The notes under the pieces: model-generated
The model's database searches: none
Seen by the model: the letters and a program-made list of their open reading frames with translations, nothing else
What the model was told of the DNA's origin: nothing
Program-made: the position numbers and the translations under genes
Shown here: positions 45,317-54,596 of the stretch, in pieces
How positions within the stretch are numbered: the stretch's first letter is position 1
Layout: each line of letters starts with the position of its first letter
Source of the DNA: CAYZMS01 sp964479625
Lineage (GTDB): Bacteria; Bacteroidota; Bacteroidia; Chitinophagales; Saprospiraceae
Direction of reading: 5' to 3'
Assembly (NCBI GenBank): GCA_964479625.1
Contig: CAYZMS010000010.1
Span: 1 to 64,000 of the forward strand
DNA: 64,000 bases

Positions 45317-45424
45317 GGCGAACGTTAGTTCGCCTGCTGAGGAGGCGAACTAACATTCGCGGACCAGTTTTGGTCGGGGGTTAGCGAACTGAAGTTCGCG
45401 TACCGAGTTGAACTGAAATTCGCG
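45317..45424. repeat. Cluster of four REP-like copies (D1-D4)
   Basis: Within the 361-bp gap 45089-45449, four copies follow each other: D1 GGCGAAC-gtta-GTTCGCC (45317-45334), D2 (45344-45360), D3 GCGAACT-ga-AGTTCGC (45384-45399) and a degraded D4 (45407-45424). D1 and D2 can also pair with each other (11-bp stem). No gene is seen in the gap, which separates two minus-strand genes. Confidence 0.75.
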
Positions 45425-45449
45425 GATCGGTTCGGTTGGATATTCCGAC

Positions 45450-48400
45450 TTACCGCTCCAGAAAGGCCTCCTTACTTTTCAGTTCTACAGTTGGCATTTC
45501 CAGCTTATCTAGCCATTTCGAAAGGGATTTGCCGTATTTCGACTCTAAGTTCCCGTAGGCGTCCCATGCCTCCTGCAGTTGACCGCTGAGCAGCTCTTTG
45601 TTGGCCAGTTCCGAAGAGGAGGGTGGCGCAAAGCCATCGGCAACCTTGCTGTAAAGGGCCGCCAGTTTTTCCCGAAGCAAGGGTTCGGCCGAACCCACAT
45701 AATTGTCACCGGTAGTAACCACAATGGACTCCTTCAGGCCTTTAAGGGCATCCACATAGGGTTGAAGATCTTTGGCAGCCTTAGGTTCCTTTTCGATCAA
45801 CCCGTTGACCATTGTATGCATTTCCTCGATTTGATAATCGAGGTAAGCCAGGTCTTCATTCAGGTCAAAAAGCTCCTGGGTAATAGCCTCGTGTTGCTGG
45901 CGATCGGCTGGCTTCCAAATGGATTTCGGGTCGTTCTGCAGTTCGATGGTGGTTTCGTAGGTATCTTTACCCTTGGTCAATACCACCGTGTAGGTTCCAG
46001 CAGGCGCTCGTTTAGGAGAAGCAAAAGCGAAGGATTTACCAGCTGCTACTTTGGGAGCACTGGACAGTCCGTTCCAGCTTACTACATTTATGCCCTTCTT
46101 TTTGCCGGGGGATAATTCAGTGACCAACTCCCCGTCCTGATCGAAGACCTCCATCTTCATTTTGCCGAAGACGTGCCGCTTTTTAAGGTAGTACATGACT
46201 TTAGCAGAGCGATCGGGATTGGGCCCCACGAATTCGACCTCGTTAGCCGTGCCTCCAAACCCGCTTTCCTCCCGGATGATGCCCGGTGGGGTTTTCAGAA
46301 AGGCCAGATCCTGATTCAGGACTTCCTGATTTATTTGCCGCAAAGGACTGATATCATCAATAATAATAATGCCGCGCCCGTGGGTGCCCAGTACCAGGTC
46401 ATGGGTGCGGGGATGCAAGTCGATATAATGGATGGCTACAGGAGGCAAGTTGTTGGTAAACTGGGCCCAGTGTTGTCCACCATCCAGAGTAACATACAGG
46501 CCAAACTCAGTACCCAGGTAAAGAATATCTGGATTGACGTAGTCTTCCTGAATATTACGGGCAAAGCCATTGATGTCATCGGTGGCAATATTGGACCAGC
46601 TTTGGCCAAAATCGGAGGTTTTGTAGACGTAGGGGGTCCAATCCCCACTAGTATGCCCTTCGAATACCGCATAAGCCGTACCCGGTGCTTGCACGCTGGC
46701 TTCGATATGATAGCACCAGGTGTTGGCAGGCAGCCCAGAAAGGTTATTTGTAACATCCGACCAGTCCTTGCCACCGTTTCGGGTCACCTGGACGTTTCCA
46801 TCATCGGTGCCAACATAGATCACTTTCTCATCGCCCGGCGATTCGGCTATAATGAAGATGGTGCAATGGTTCTCGGCACCGGAATTATCTACGGACAAAC
46901 CACCGGAGGAAGCCTGATTTTGCTTTTCGGGATCATTGGTAGTCAGGTCGGGAGAGATCCGCTCCCAAGTGTCTCCCTGATCATTGCTGCGGTGCAGGAA
47001 TTGACTTCCCGCATAGAGCCGATCAGGCGCATTGGGACTTAAGGCAATAGGAGTATTCCAGTTGAAGCGCAGGTCTTCTTCTTCCGACTGGGGCAAGGGT
47101 TGGATAGACTTCACCTGCCGGGTCTCCGTATTGAATCGCCAGATGTTTTCGGCCCCCTGCATTTCGGAATAAACAATGGGTTCGGTCGGGTGCTTGAGGA
47201 CGCGAAAGCCGTCTCCATACCCGACACTGGTCCAGTCACCAGGCTCCACTCCTCCCGGTGAGCTAGATGGTCCAAACCAGGAGCCATTGTCCTGCAGCCC
47301 TCCGTACACATTATAGGGGGTGGCATCATCAAGGCTGATGTGGTAAAACTGCGAGAGGGGAAGATTACCTACGATCTCCAGGGTACTCCCCCCATCCCAG
47401 GAGCGATATACGCCACCGTCGGTCCCAACATACATTCGATCGCTGTCGTGCGGATCGAATAGGATGTCGTGAATATCCGCATGCATGGGCCCAAGCGTTT
47501 TAAAGGTCTTGCCACCATCCCGGCTGATAGAGCCGGTCAGGCCCGCCTTAACGATCACCTCCGGATCTTTGGGGTCAATAACGATCCTTGAAAAGTAGAA
47601 TGGCCGGACGGTCAGTCCGAAATCGGCATTCAGGTGTTCCCAGTTGGCACCAGCGTTATCAGAGCGCCAAAGGCCATTGCGTTGGGAGTCTTCCGTTTCC
47701 AGTACCGCATAGAGGATGTTCGGGTTCGAAGGGGCCAGTGCCAAGGCAATGCGGCCCAGTTTACCCTCCGGGAAGCCCTGGTGAATCTTTTTCCAGTTTT
47801 GCCCCCCATCGGTAGATTTATACAAAGCGCTTTGGGCTCCACCCGATTCGAATGACCAGCCCGTCCTTCGAAAAGCCCACATGGAAGCATACAACACCTC
47901 TGGGTTATTGGGATCCATCACCAGGTCGCTGCAACCGGTGGTTGCATCGGTGAAGAGGATCTTCTCCCAACTCGCTCCTCCGTCAGTGGTTTTGTAAACG
48001 CCGCGTTCTTTGCTATCCGACCAAAGGGCTCCCAGTACGCCCACGTAAACTTCCTGTGGGTTTTCAGGATTAAACACAATACTGGAGATGCGTTCGCTCT
48101 TTTCGAATCCCAGTTGCTCCCAGTTGGCTCCTCCATCTTTTGAACGGTATAAGCCATCCCCAACAGAGACGGAATTACGCGTCCAGATCTCTCCGGTACC
48201 TACCCATATCTCCTGGTCGGGATTGGCAGGGTTAAGAGCTACCGCCCCGATCGATTGACAATAATCTTCGAAAATAGGTTGAAAGGTAACGCCCCCGTTC
48301 TGGGACTTCCAAACGCCACCACCCGCTGTTCCGACATACAAAACCCTGCTGTTGTCCGGATGCCCTTCCAGGTCGATTACCCGGCCGCTCATCAAAGCAG

Positions 48401-48527
48401 GGCCGATATGGCGTGCCCGAAGGTCGCCGAAGAGCTCGTCGCCGGAGAGGGCAACACCGCCGTTCTGGGCTAATGCGAGTGCTGAAACACTAAGTATTAG
48501 GGATAAAAGTAAGATGATTTTTTTCAT
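45450..48527 (-). CDS. Large exported BNR/sortilin-type propeller protein
   Basis: The 1025-residue protein has a signal peptide (MKKIILLLSLILSVSALALAQ) and about 700 residues of BNR/VPS10-like repeats with the Asp-box pattern SxDGGxxW, for example SKDGGANWEQLG, STDGGQNWKKI, SRDGGKTFKTLG, TLDGGQHWAQF. The repeats form one or two seven/ten-bladed propellers. The last 300 residues hold a beta domain (VSWNGLSSAPKVAAGKSF) and a helical tail (LDYQIEEMHTMVNGLIEKEPKAAKDLQPYVDALKGLK). Members are common in Bacteroidota with unknown roles in polymer or peptide binding. It has no obvious type IX tail. Confidence 0.85.
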   Translation of the reverse strand: MKKIILLLSLILSVSALALAQNGGVALSGDELFGDLRARHIGPALMSGRVIDLEGHPDNSRVLYVGTAGGGVWKSQNGGVTFQPIFEDYCQSIGAVALNPANPDQEIWVGTGEIWTRNSVSVGDGLYRSKDGGANWEQLGFEKSERISSIVFNPENPQEVYVGVLGALWSDSKERGVYKTTDGGASWEKILFTDATTGCSDLVMDPNNPEVLYASMWAFRRTGWSFESGGAQSALYKSTDGGQNWKKIHQGFPEGKLGRIALALAPSNPNILYAVLETEDSQRNGLWRSDNAGANWEHLNADFGLTVRPFYFSRIVIDPKDPEVIVKAGLTGSISRDGGKTFKTLGPMHADIHDILFDPHDSDRMYVGTDGGVYRSWDGGSTLEIVGNLPLSQFYHISLDDATPYNVYGGLQDNGSWFGPSSSPGGVEPGDWTSVGYGDGFRVLKHPTEPIVYSEMQGAENIWRFNTETRQVKSIQPLPQSEEEDLRFNWNTPIALSPNAPDRLYAGSQFLHRSNDQGDTWERISPDLTTNDPEKQNQASSGGLSVDNSGAENHCTIFIIAESPGDEKVIYVGTDDGNVQVTRNGGKDWSDVTNNLSGLPANTWCYHIEASVQAPGTAYAVFEGHTSGDWTPYVYKTSDFGQSWSNIATDDINGFARNIQEDYVNPDILYLGTEFGLYVTLDGGQHWAQFTNNLPPVAIHYIDLHPRTHDLVLGTHGRGIIIIDDISPLRQINQEVLNQDLAFLKTPPGIIREESGFGGTANEVEFVGPNPDRSAKVMYYLKKRHVFGKMKMEVFDQDGELVTELSPGKKKGINVVSWNGLSSAPKVAAGKSFAFASPKRAPAGTYTVVLTKGKDTYETTIELQNDPKSIWKPADRQQHEAITQELFDLNEDLAYLDYQIEEMHTMVNGLIEKEPKAAKDLQPYVDALKGLKESIVVTTGDNYVGSAEPLLREKLAALYSKVADGFAPPSSSELANKELLSGQLQEAWDAYGNLESKYGKSLSKWLDKLEMPTVELKSKEAFLER

Positions 48528-48560
48528 ATTTCTATTCTTTATTTGGTGGTGGAGGGGTGG

Positions 48561-48602
48561 ATAGGTTTATAGATGTATAGGTGGAGGGGTGTATAAACCT
48601 AT
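48561..48602. repeat. Inverted repeat in a GGTGGAGGGGTG-type spacer
   Basis: ATAGGTTTATA (48561-48571) and its complement (48592-48602) enclose a G-rich sequence, and GGTGGAGGGGTG occurs twice nearby. It lies between two minus-strand genes and may be a weak terminator. Confidence 0.5.
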
Positions 48603-48648
48603 AAACTCAAAACCTATAAACCCTTAAACCCACACCAAAAAGCAATCC

Positions 48649-49401
48649 TTATTTCTCTGGAAAAGCAAAGACCGATTCATCCACTTGGGGGTTCACAATA
48701 ATAGAATCCAGCATGATGGGAAATTTTTGGTCATTACCTTTTACCCCCTGAGTAATGGTAAATGGAAAGTAAACACCTTCTACTTCGTCCCAATCGGTCA
48801 TGATCGTTTGAGATATCTGTCCTTTCACGGGACCGCTTTTGGCTTCCTCTTCCACACCGAGCAGGATACCGACCTCTTTATCGAAGTAATAGTAAGTTAC
48901 CCTGGGCACCTCTTCTCCGTCGACCAGTTGAGGCTTGCGGGTCAGAGCGATCTTGTAGGTTTCTGAGCCTTCGAACGTTTCCTCGCCTACCAATTCTGCT
49001 TCAAAGCCTTTATCTTTATAATCCAGGAAGACATCGGGAAAATCACCGACATTCCGCTTCATATTTTCGGCAGTTTCGGTATCGGCTTTTTCAGCAGCCA
49101 TCGTTTGAAAATTAGTATTCCATACGACCTCTCCGTCAAAAACATTTTGCCAAAAGGTCTGGCCTTGAAAATCACCTTTAATGTACATGCGGCCATCCGC
49201 CACTTGTACCATTTCTACAGGGATCTCCATGCCACCCTGGTTGACCTTTCCGATCATTTTAGCGGCTTTTACTTTCGAAAGGGCTTCCTTACCTCCGATA
49301 GTTTCCAAGTAGGTGTCGATAACCTCATCTGCAGTCTGAGCTTGTAGGTTAACACTGCCCAGGATCAGCAGGGCGCTTGCGAGTAGGGCGAAAAATTTCA
49401 T
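48649..49401 (-). CDS. Exported LolA-like outer-membrane lipoprotein-sorting protein
   Basis: The 250-residue protein has a signal peptide (MKFFALLASALLILGSVNLQAQ) and a beta-rich fold like LolA/LolB or MucB: TADEVIDTYLETIGGKEALSKVKAAKMIGKVNQGGMEIPVEMVQ, YIKGDFQGQTFWQNVFDGEVVWNTN and YYYFDKEVGILLGVEEEAKSG, ending with DSIIVNPQVDESVFAFPEK. Such proteins bind lipid-modified or hydrophobic ligands. The frame is open 23 codons upstream. It diverges from the cbb3 cluster. Confidence 0.75.
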   Translation of the reverse strand: MKFFALLASALLILGSVNLQAQTADEVIDTYLETIGGKEALSKVKAAKMIGKVNQGGMEIPVEMVQVADGRMYIKGDFQGQTFWQNVFDGEVVWNTNFQTMAAEKADTETAENMKRNVGDFPDVFLDYKDKGFEAELVGEETFEGSETYKIALTRKPQLVDGEEVPRVTYYYFDKEVGILLGVEEEAKSGPVKGQISQTIMTDWDEVEGVYFPFTITQGVKGNDQKFPIMLDSIIVNPQVDESVFAFPEK

Positions 49402-49511
49402 ACTATCTTTTTTTGTTTTATTGTAAGTAAATCTAAAATATCCCCTTTCAGTGCTTTTGCTAATTTTCATCGACCAATTCGGGGATAAACAAGACTAGTT
49501 TTCCCAGTTGG

Positions 49512-49525
49512 TTGACAAATATCAT
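49512..49525 (+). promoter_or_regulatory. FNR/CRP-type box 1
   Basis: TTGACAAATATCAT matches TTGAYnnnnRTCAA with one mismatch. Its centre is 34 bp (about three helical turns) upstream of box 2. Confidence 0.6.
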
Positions 49526-49545
49526 TCCTTCCAGGCGACAGCTAA

Positions 49546-49559
49546 TTGACAAATGTCAC
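49546..49559 (+). promoter_or_regulatory. FNR/CRP-type box 2
   Basis: TTGACAAATGTCAC matches TTGAYnnnnRTCAA with one mismatch. Given the -7 element at 49582-49589, its centre (49552.5) lies about 42 bp upstream of the expected start point, the class-II activator position. Confidence 0.65.
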
Positions 49560-49581
49560 CAGTTGGCTGGGGCATAGCTGC

Positions 49582-49589
49582 TAATTTTG
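49582..49589 (+). promoter_or_regulatory. -7 element of the cbb3 promoter
   Basis: TAATTTTG matches TAnnTTTG exactly. TTGG at 49563-49566 could serve as a weak -33 element with about 15 bp between them. ccoI starts 46 bp downstream. Confidence 0.55.
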
Positions 49590-49635
49590 AAGTGCCTGGT
49601 ATTTCCCAGGAGTTGCTAAGGAGTTAATCAACACA

Positions 49636-52110
49636 ATGACAAGCCCTTCACCCGGGGTGGATACCCCTTATCTTGCCAAGACTGCTCCATTAGTGTGCCA
49701 CCATTGTGGTGAAGATTGCCCCGATGATCGTATCCACATCCAAGATAAGCATTTTTGCTGTGCAGGTTGTAAAACAGTGTTCGAGATACTGGATTCGAAC
49801 GGGCTGTGCCAATATTACGAGCTGGACGAAAATGCAGGCATCAGTCTGAAAGGTAAACGGAAAGAAGAATATGCCTACCTGGACGAGCCGGAAGTGGTAG
49901 AAGGCCTCATAGATTATACAGATAGCAAGCAAACACGGGTGACTTTCTTCCTGCCGCAGATCCACTGCGCTTCTTGTATATGGCTCCTCGAACACCTTTA
50001 CCGACTCAGCCCAGGCATCTTACAATCACGGGTAAACTTCCCCAAAAAGGAATTACACCTGAGCTTCGACCCAAAGGAGGTCAGTTTGAGACAAATAGCG
50101 GAAATCCTTGCCGGCATTGGATATGCTCCTGTCATTAACCTGGGCGACCTGAACACCGAGAACAAGCCGGTGGTCGAGCGCAGTTTTTACTACAAACTGG
50201 GACTGGCCGGTTTTGCCTTCGGCAATATTATGCTGTTGAGCTTTCCGGAATACCTCGGCTTGCAGGAGACCGATAGCCCTTACTTTGTGCGCCTTTTTGG
50301 CTACCTGAATATCCTTTTAATCCTGCCGGTGGTGTTTTACAGTGCCCGGGATTACTGGAAGTCAGCATGGTTAGGCCTTAAACATGGCGACCTAAATATT
50401 GACGTGCCCGTCACCCTGGGGATATTCACCCTCTTCGGGCGGTCGGTTTTCGAGATCCTTAGCCTTTCGGAAGCGGGCTATCTCGATAGCCTGGCCGGAC
50501 TGGTCTTTTTCCTTTTGCTGGGCCGTTGGTTTCAGCAGCGAACCTACCACAATATCTCTTTCGACCGCGATTATAAGTCTTATTTCCCCATTGCTGCCAC
50601 CCGACTGGAGAAGGAAGGGTCCACCAGTACGGTTTCCCTGGATAAACTGGAGCCAGGGGATCGCATTATGATCCGAAACGGAGAAATAGTACCGGCCGAT
50701 GCCATTATTTTAAAAGGGCACGCCCAAATTGACTACAGTTTTGTGACAGGGGAGGCCGAGCCGGTTACCATTCCGGCCGGAGAAAAAATATTTGCCGGTG
50801 GCCGACAGGTGGGAGGCTTGCTGGAATTAAGTCTTATTAGAAAGGTATCTCAAAGCTACCTCACTCAATTGTGGAACGATGAAGCCTTTCACAAAGACCA
50901 GGAAACCCAGGCCAGCAAACTCGCAAATACCGTAGGCCGGTATTTCACTATTGTCATACTGGCTATTGCCGGATTGACCCTCGCCTGGTGGCTACCAAAG
51001 GATATTCCCCTGGCGATCAATGCCTTCACGGCTGTTTTGATCATTGCCTGCCCCTGTGCCGTAGCACTGAGTGTACCCTTTACCTTCGGAAATGTACTCC
51101 GCATTCTGGGTAAACAGGGTTTTTACCTTAAAAACACCAACATAATCGAGGCCTTATCTGCGGTGGACACCACCGTTTTCGATAAAACAGGTACCCTTAC
51201 CCTTTCAGAAAGCGGGGGGGTACAATTTATGGGGCCTCCCCTTTCCCGGGAGGAACTAAAGCTTGTTCAATCCCTGAGCTTTCATTCGAATCACCCGGCA
51301 AGCCGGCGTATTTATCGCGCCCTGATAAAGGATCTAGGCGAGCCCGCCCCGGAGGTGCAGGTGTCCGAGATAACAGAAACGCCCGGTATGGGCATATCTG
51401 GCCTGGTAGGCCATCGGCTGTTGCGCCTGGGCTCGTATTCTTTCATGCATACAAAGCAGCCTATAAAGGAAAAGGATTACAAAGGCGTCTACCTGGAAAT
51501 TGATGGGGAGTTGAAAGGGTATTTCGAACTGGGCCAGATGTTCCGCCCCGGAGCCCGGGAGGCCCTGCACTTTTTTAACGAACTGGGACCGGTCTATCTG
51601 TTGAGTGGAGATAATGACCGGCAGCGAGCACTCCTGGAGTCCATTTTTCCGGAACCGGAACACATGCATTTTCAAAAAAGCCCCAGAGAGAAACTCGAAT
51701 TTATCCGGCAGCTACAGACTAGCGGACAGCATGTGCTCATGCTGGGGGATGGACTCAATGATGCCGGTGCACTGCGCGAGAGCGAGGTGGGCCTGGTCGT
51801 AACCGAGAATACCAACAATTTCACCCCGGCTTCCGATGCCATCCTACGCGCTGACCAATTCGACCAGTTGCCCAAATACCTGCGTTTTACCCGGCGGAGT
51901 CTACGGATCGTTTATGCAGCCTACGGCTTTGCCTTCCTCTATAACCTTATTGGCCTGAGTTTTGCCGTGCGCGGAGCCTTATCTCCGGTGGTAGCTGCCG
52001 TGCTCATGCCCCTGAGTTCAATCACTATCGTTTTGATCGGGATCCTGGCCGGAAACTGGATGGCCTGGCGCATGGGATTATTCGAAAACAACATCAAACA
52101 AACGGGATGA
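49636..52110 (+). CDS. ccoI: Cu+-exporting P1B ATPase for cbb3 oxidase assembly
   Basis: The 824-residue ATPase delivers copper to the cbb3 oxidase (CcoI/FixI). N-terminal Cys-rich region: CHHCGEDC (21-28) and CCAGCKTVFEIL (41-52). A heavy-metal domain carries HCASCIW (Cys111, Cys114). The membrane CPC motif is CPCAV (472-474), the phosphorylation motif DKTGT starts at D516, and GDGLNDAGAL is the P-loop hinge. Eight membrane helices and TGEAEP are as in the family. First gene of an eight-gene cluster, preceded by two FNR/CRP-type boxes. Confidence 0.95.
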   Translation: MTSPSPGVDTPYLAKTAPLVCHHCGEDCPDDRIHIQDKHFCCAGCKTVFEILDSNGLCQYYELDENAGISLKGKRKEEYAYLDEPEVVEGLIDYTDSKQTRVTFFLPQIHCASCIWLLEHLYRLSPGILQSRVNFPKKELHLSFDPKEVSLRQIAEILAGIGYAPVINLGDLNTENKPVVERSFYYKLGLAGFAFGNIMLLSFPEYLGLQETDSPYFVRLFGYLNILLILPVVFYSARDYWKSAWLGLKHGDLNIDVPVTLGIFTLFGRSVFEILSLSEAGYLDSLAGLVFFLLLGRWFQQRTYHNISFDRDYKSYFPIAATRLEKEGSTSTVSLDKLEPGDRIMIRNGEIVPADAIILKGHAQIDYSFVTGEAEPVTIPAGEKIFAGGRQVGGLLELSLIRKVSQSYLTQLWNDEAFHKDQETQASKLANTVGRYFTIVILAIAGLTLAWWLPKDIPLAINAFTAVLIIACPCAVALSVPFTFGNVLRILGKQGFYLKNTNIIEALSAVDTTVFDKTGTLTLSESGGVQFMGPPLSREELKLVQSLSFHSNHPASRRIYRALIKDLGEPAPEVQVSEITETPGMGISGLVGHRLLRLGSYSFMHTKQPIKEKDYKGVYLEIDGELKGYFELGQMFRPGAREALHFFNELGPVYLLSGDNDRQRALLESIFPEPEHMHFQKSPREKLEFIRQLQTSGQHVLMLGDGLNDAGALRESEVGLVVTENTNNFTPASDAILRADQFDQLPKYLRFTRRSLRIVYAAYGFAFLYNLIGLSFAVRGALSPVVAAVLMPLSSITIVLIGILAGNWMAWRMGLFENNIKQTG

Positions 52111-52191
52111 TAAAGGTCACCCGGCCGTTTGATCATCCTCATACAGCTCGGGTAGCATCCCAATTAACTTACGACCAAATCTGACAATTTT

Positions 52192-52362
52192 ATGACGGTT
52201 ATTCTGCTCTTGATCATGCTAAGTCTCATCATTGCGCTGGGCTTTTTAGCTGCCTTTTTCTGGGCTGTTCGCTCTGGACAATATGATGACGATTACACCC
52301 CCTCTGTCCGCATCTTGCTGGAGGATGACAAACACAAGGAACAAACAAACAAAAATTCATAA
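52192..52362 (+). CDS. ccoS: cbb3 oxidase assembly protein CcoS
   Basis: A 56-residue protein with one membrane helix (LLLIMLSLIIALGFLAAFFWAV) and the conserved RSGQYDD motif followed by a charged tail. CcoS/FixS is needed for insertion of haem and copper cofactors into cbb3. It lies between ccoI and ccoNO, 14 bp before the latter. Confidence 0.9.
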   Translation: MTVILLLIMLSLIIALGFLAAFFWAVRSGQYDDDYTPSVRILLEDDKHKEQTNKNS

Positions 52363-52376
52363 AACGGTTACCGAAA

Positions 52377-54509
52377 ATGGCACAAGTAGAAAAATTTCAG
52401 TATGACAACGCCATTGTCCGCAATTTCGCCATCGCGACGATTGTGTTCGGGATCATTGGAATGCTGGTAGGTCTGATTGCTGCAATACAGTTGGTCTTAC
52501 CGGAAGCGAACCTAGGGATCCCCTACACCACCTTCGGCCGGATTCGCCCATTGCACACCAATGCGGCGATCTTTGCATTTGTGGGTAATGGTATTTATAT
52601 GGGGGTATATTACTCCCTTCAACGGTTGCTCAAAACGCCCATGTATAGTAAGTTTTTGAGCAATTTCCACTTTTGGGGCTGGCAGGCCATCATACTGGCT
52701 GCCGCCGTCACCTTACCGCTGGGCTTCACCAGTGCAAAAGAATACGCCGAACTCGAATGGCCCATCGACATTGCAATTGCCCTGGTATGGGTGGCTTTCG
52801 GGATCAATATGTTCGGCACCATTTTAAAACGCCGGGAAAACCACCTGTATGTGGCCATTTGGTTCTATATTGCCACCTGGGTAACCGTAACGGTCCTTCA
52901 CATTGGCAACAACCTGGAAATCCCGGTCTCCATGTGGAAGTCCTATCCGGTTTTCGCGGGGGTCCAGGATGCCTTGGTACAATGGTGGTACGGGCACAAT
53001 GCAGTGGCCTTCTTCCTGACCACGCCTTACCTGGGGCTGATGTATTACTTTCTCCCCAAAGCTGCCAACCGGCCGGTGTATAGCTACAAACTTTCGATCA
53101 TCCACTTCTGGGCGCTGATCTTCATCTATATCTGGGCAGGCCCTCACCACCTGCTGTATACCTCTTTACCCGATTGGGCACAATCCCTGGGTAGTGTCTT
53201 CTCCATCATGTTAATCGCTCCCTCCTGGGGTGGTATGCTGAACGGGCTGCTGACGCTGCGGGGAGCCTGGGACCGGGTGCGCCAGGATCCCATTCTGAAA
53301 TTCATGGTGGTAGCGGTAACGGCTTACGGTATGGCTACCTTCGAAGGCCCCATGCTTTCCCTGAAGTCGGTGAATGCCATCAGTCACTTTACCGACTGGA
53401 CGATCGGGCACGTACACGTAGGGACACTGGGTTGGAACGGCTTCCTGACCTTCGGGGTCCTCTACTGGCTGATCCCCCGGATCTATCGGACGCAGTTGCA
53501 TAGTATGAAACTGGCCAACGCCCACTTCTGGATCGGCACCCTGGGTATTTTATTCTACGCCATCCCTCTGTATTGGGCCGGTTGGACCCAATCCCTCATG
53601 TGGAAGCAATTCACCCCGGATGGCTTCCTGCAATATGGAAACTTCCTCGAAACGGTAACGCAGATCCTGCCAATGTATGCCATCCGGGCACTCGGAGGCA
53701 CCCTGTATTTCGTCGGTGTGATCATAATGGTGTACAACCTGGTGAAAACCATGACAGCGGGCTCCTTCCTGGCCTATGAGGAAGCGGAGGCCCCGGCCCG
53801 TGTTGCCCACGTTGCCCATAAGGGAGAACACTGGCACCGCTGGATCGAGCGCCGTCCTGTTCAAATGCTGGTGGGTGCCACCATCGCCATCCTGATCGGT
53901 GGAATTGTGGAAATCTTCCCCATGGTTATGATCGAATCCAATGTACCCACCATCGACTCCGTTCAACCGTATACTCCCCTCGAACTGGAGGGCCGGGATA
54001 TTTATATACGCGAAGGCTGCCTTGGATGCCACTCTCAGATGGTTCGTCCCTTCCGTTCCGAGACGGAGCGCTACGGGGAATACTCCAAATCCGGAGAATT
54101 CATCTACGACCGGCCATTCCTCTGGGGTTCCAAGCGCACCGGGCCCGACCTGCATCGCCTCGGTGGAAAATACCCTGATAGCTGGCACTACAATCATATG
54201 TTCGACCCGGAAAGTATGTCTCCTGGTTCCATCATGCCACCCTATCCCTGGTTGATCAATAACGATCTGAACTATAATAAGATCGGCAAGAAGATCGCCG
54301 TGCTTAAAATGCTGGGAACGCCCTACGATGAAGGTTACGAACAAGAAGCTGCCGCCGACCTGGAACGCCAGGCCGCCCAGGTAGCGGAGAGCCTTCGCAA
54401 AGACGGCATACAGCAGGAAGGACTGGAGAAAAAGGAGATCGTAGCCCTGATCGCTTATTTGCAACGGCTGGGTACCGATATTCAGCCGCAACCACAAGCA
54501 ACAAATTAA
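52377..54509 (+). CDS. ccoN: Fused CcoN-CcoO subunit of cbb3 cytochrome oxidase
   Basis: The 710-residue protein joins CcoN (about residues 1-465: GRIRPLHTNAAIFAFVGN with a haem ligand, YGHNAVAFFLT, WAGPHHLLYTSLPDWAQ, HFTDWTIGHVHVGTLGWNG) with a CcoO part (about 495-700). The latter carries one haem c (CLGCH at 548-552, REGCLGCHSQMVRPF) and SPGSIMPPYPWL with the Met ligand. The oxidase reduces O2 at very low concentration. The N-O fusion is normal for Bacteroidota. Confidence 0.96.
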   Translation: MAQVEKFQYDNAIVRNFAIATIVFGIIGMLVGLIAAIQLVLPEANLGIPYTTFGRIRPLHTNAAIFAFVGNGIYMGVYYSLQRLLKTPMYSKFLSNFHFWGWQAIILAAAVTLPLGFTSAKEYAELEWPIDIAIALVWVAFGINMFGTILKRRENHLYVAIWFYIATWVTVTVLHIGNNLEIPVSMWKSYPVFAGVQDALVQWWYGHNAVAFFLTTPYLGLMYYFLPKAANRPVYSYKLSIIHFWALIFIYIWAGPHHLLYTSLPDWAQSLGSVFSIMLIAPSWGGMLNGLLTLRGAWDRVRQDPILKFMVVAVTAYGMATFEGPMLSLKSVNAISHFTDWTIGHVHVGTLGWNGFLTFGVLYWLIPRIYRTQLHSMKLANAHFWIGTLGILFYAIPLYWAGWTQSLMWKQFTPDGFLQYGNFLETVTQILPMYAIRALGGTLYFVGVIIMVYNLVKTMTAGSFLAYEEAEAPARVAHVAHKGEHWHRWIERRPVQMLVGATIAILIGGIVEIFPMVMIESNVPTIDSVQPYTPLELEGRDIYIREGCLGCHSQMVRPFRSETERYGEYSKSGEFIYDRPFLWGSKRTGPDLHRLGGKYPDSWHYNHMFDPESMSPGSIMPPYPWLINNDLNYNKIGKKIAVLKMLGTPYDEGYEQEAAADLERQAAQVAESLRKDGIQQEGLEKKEIVALIAYLQRLGTDIQPQPQATN

Positions 54510-54596
54510 AGCAGGGTAAACTTGATGTAAAAGACCGGAGACCTGGGATAAATAGGAAATCTATCTACTCAGGTCCCCAATCAAAAAAACCTTAAA

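Noticed and set aside
45089..45449. REP cluster as a CRISPR-like array
   Set aside because: The units are palindromic, imperfect and unevenly spaced, with no constant repeat length and no cas genes nearby.
46173..47042. 289-codon plus-strand frame opposite the BNR protein
   Set aside because: Shadow of a repetitive propeller gene with strong Asp-box repeats on the other strand.
48528..48648. G-rich repeats as a possible CRISPR or tandem array
   Set aside because: Only two short near-repeats are present with no regular spacers; a simple inverted repeat explains them.
53550..54497. Long minus-strand open frame opposite ccoNO
   Set aside because: The sense strand encodes an unmistakable fused CcoN-CcoO; the antisense product has no domain.
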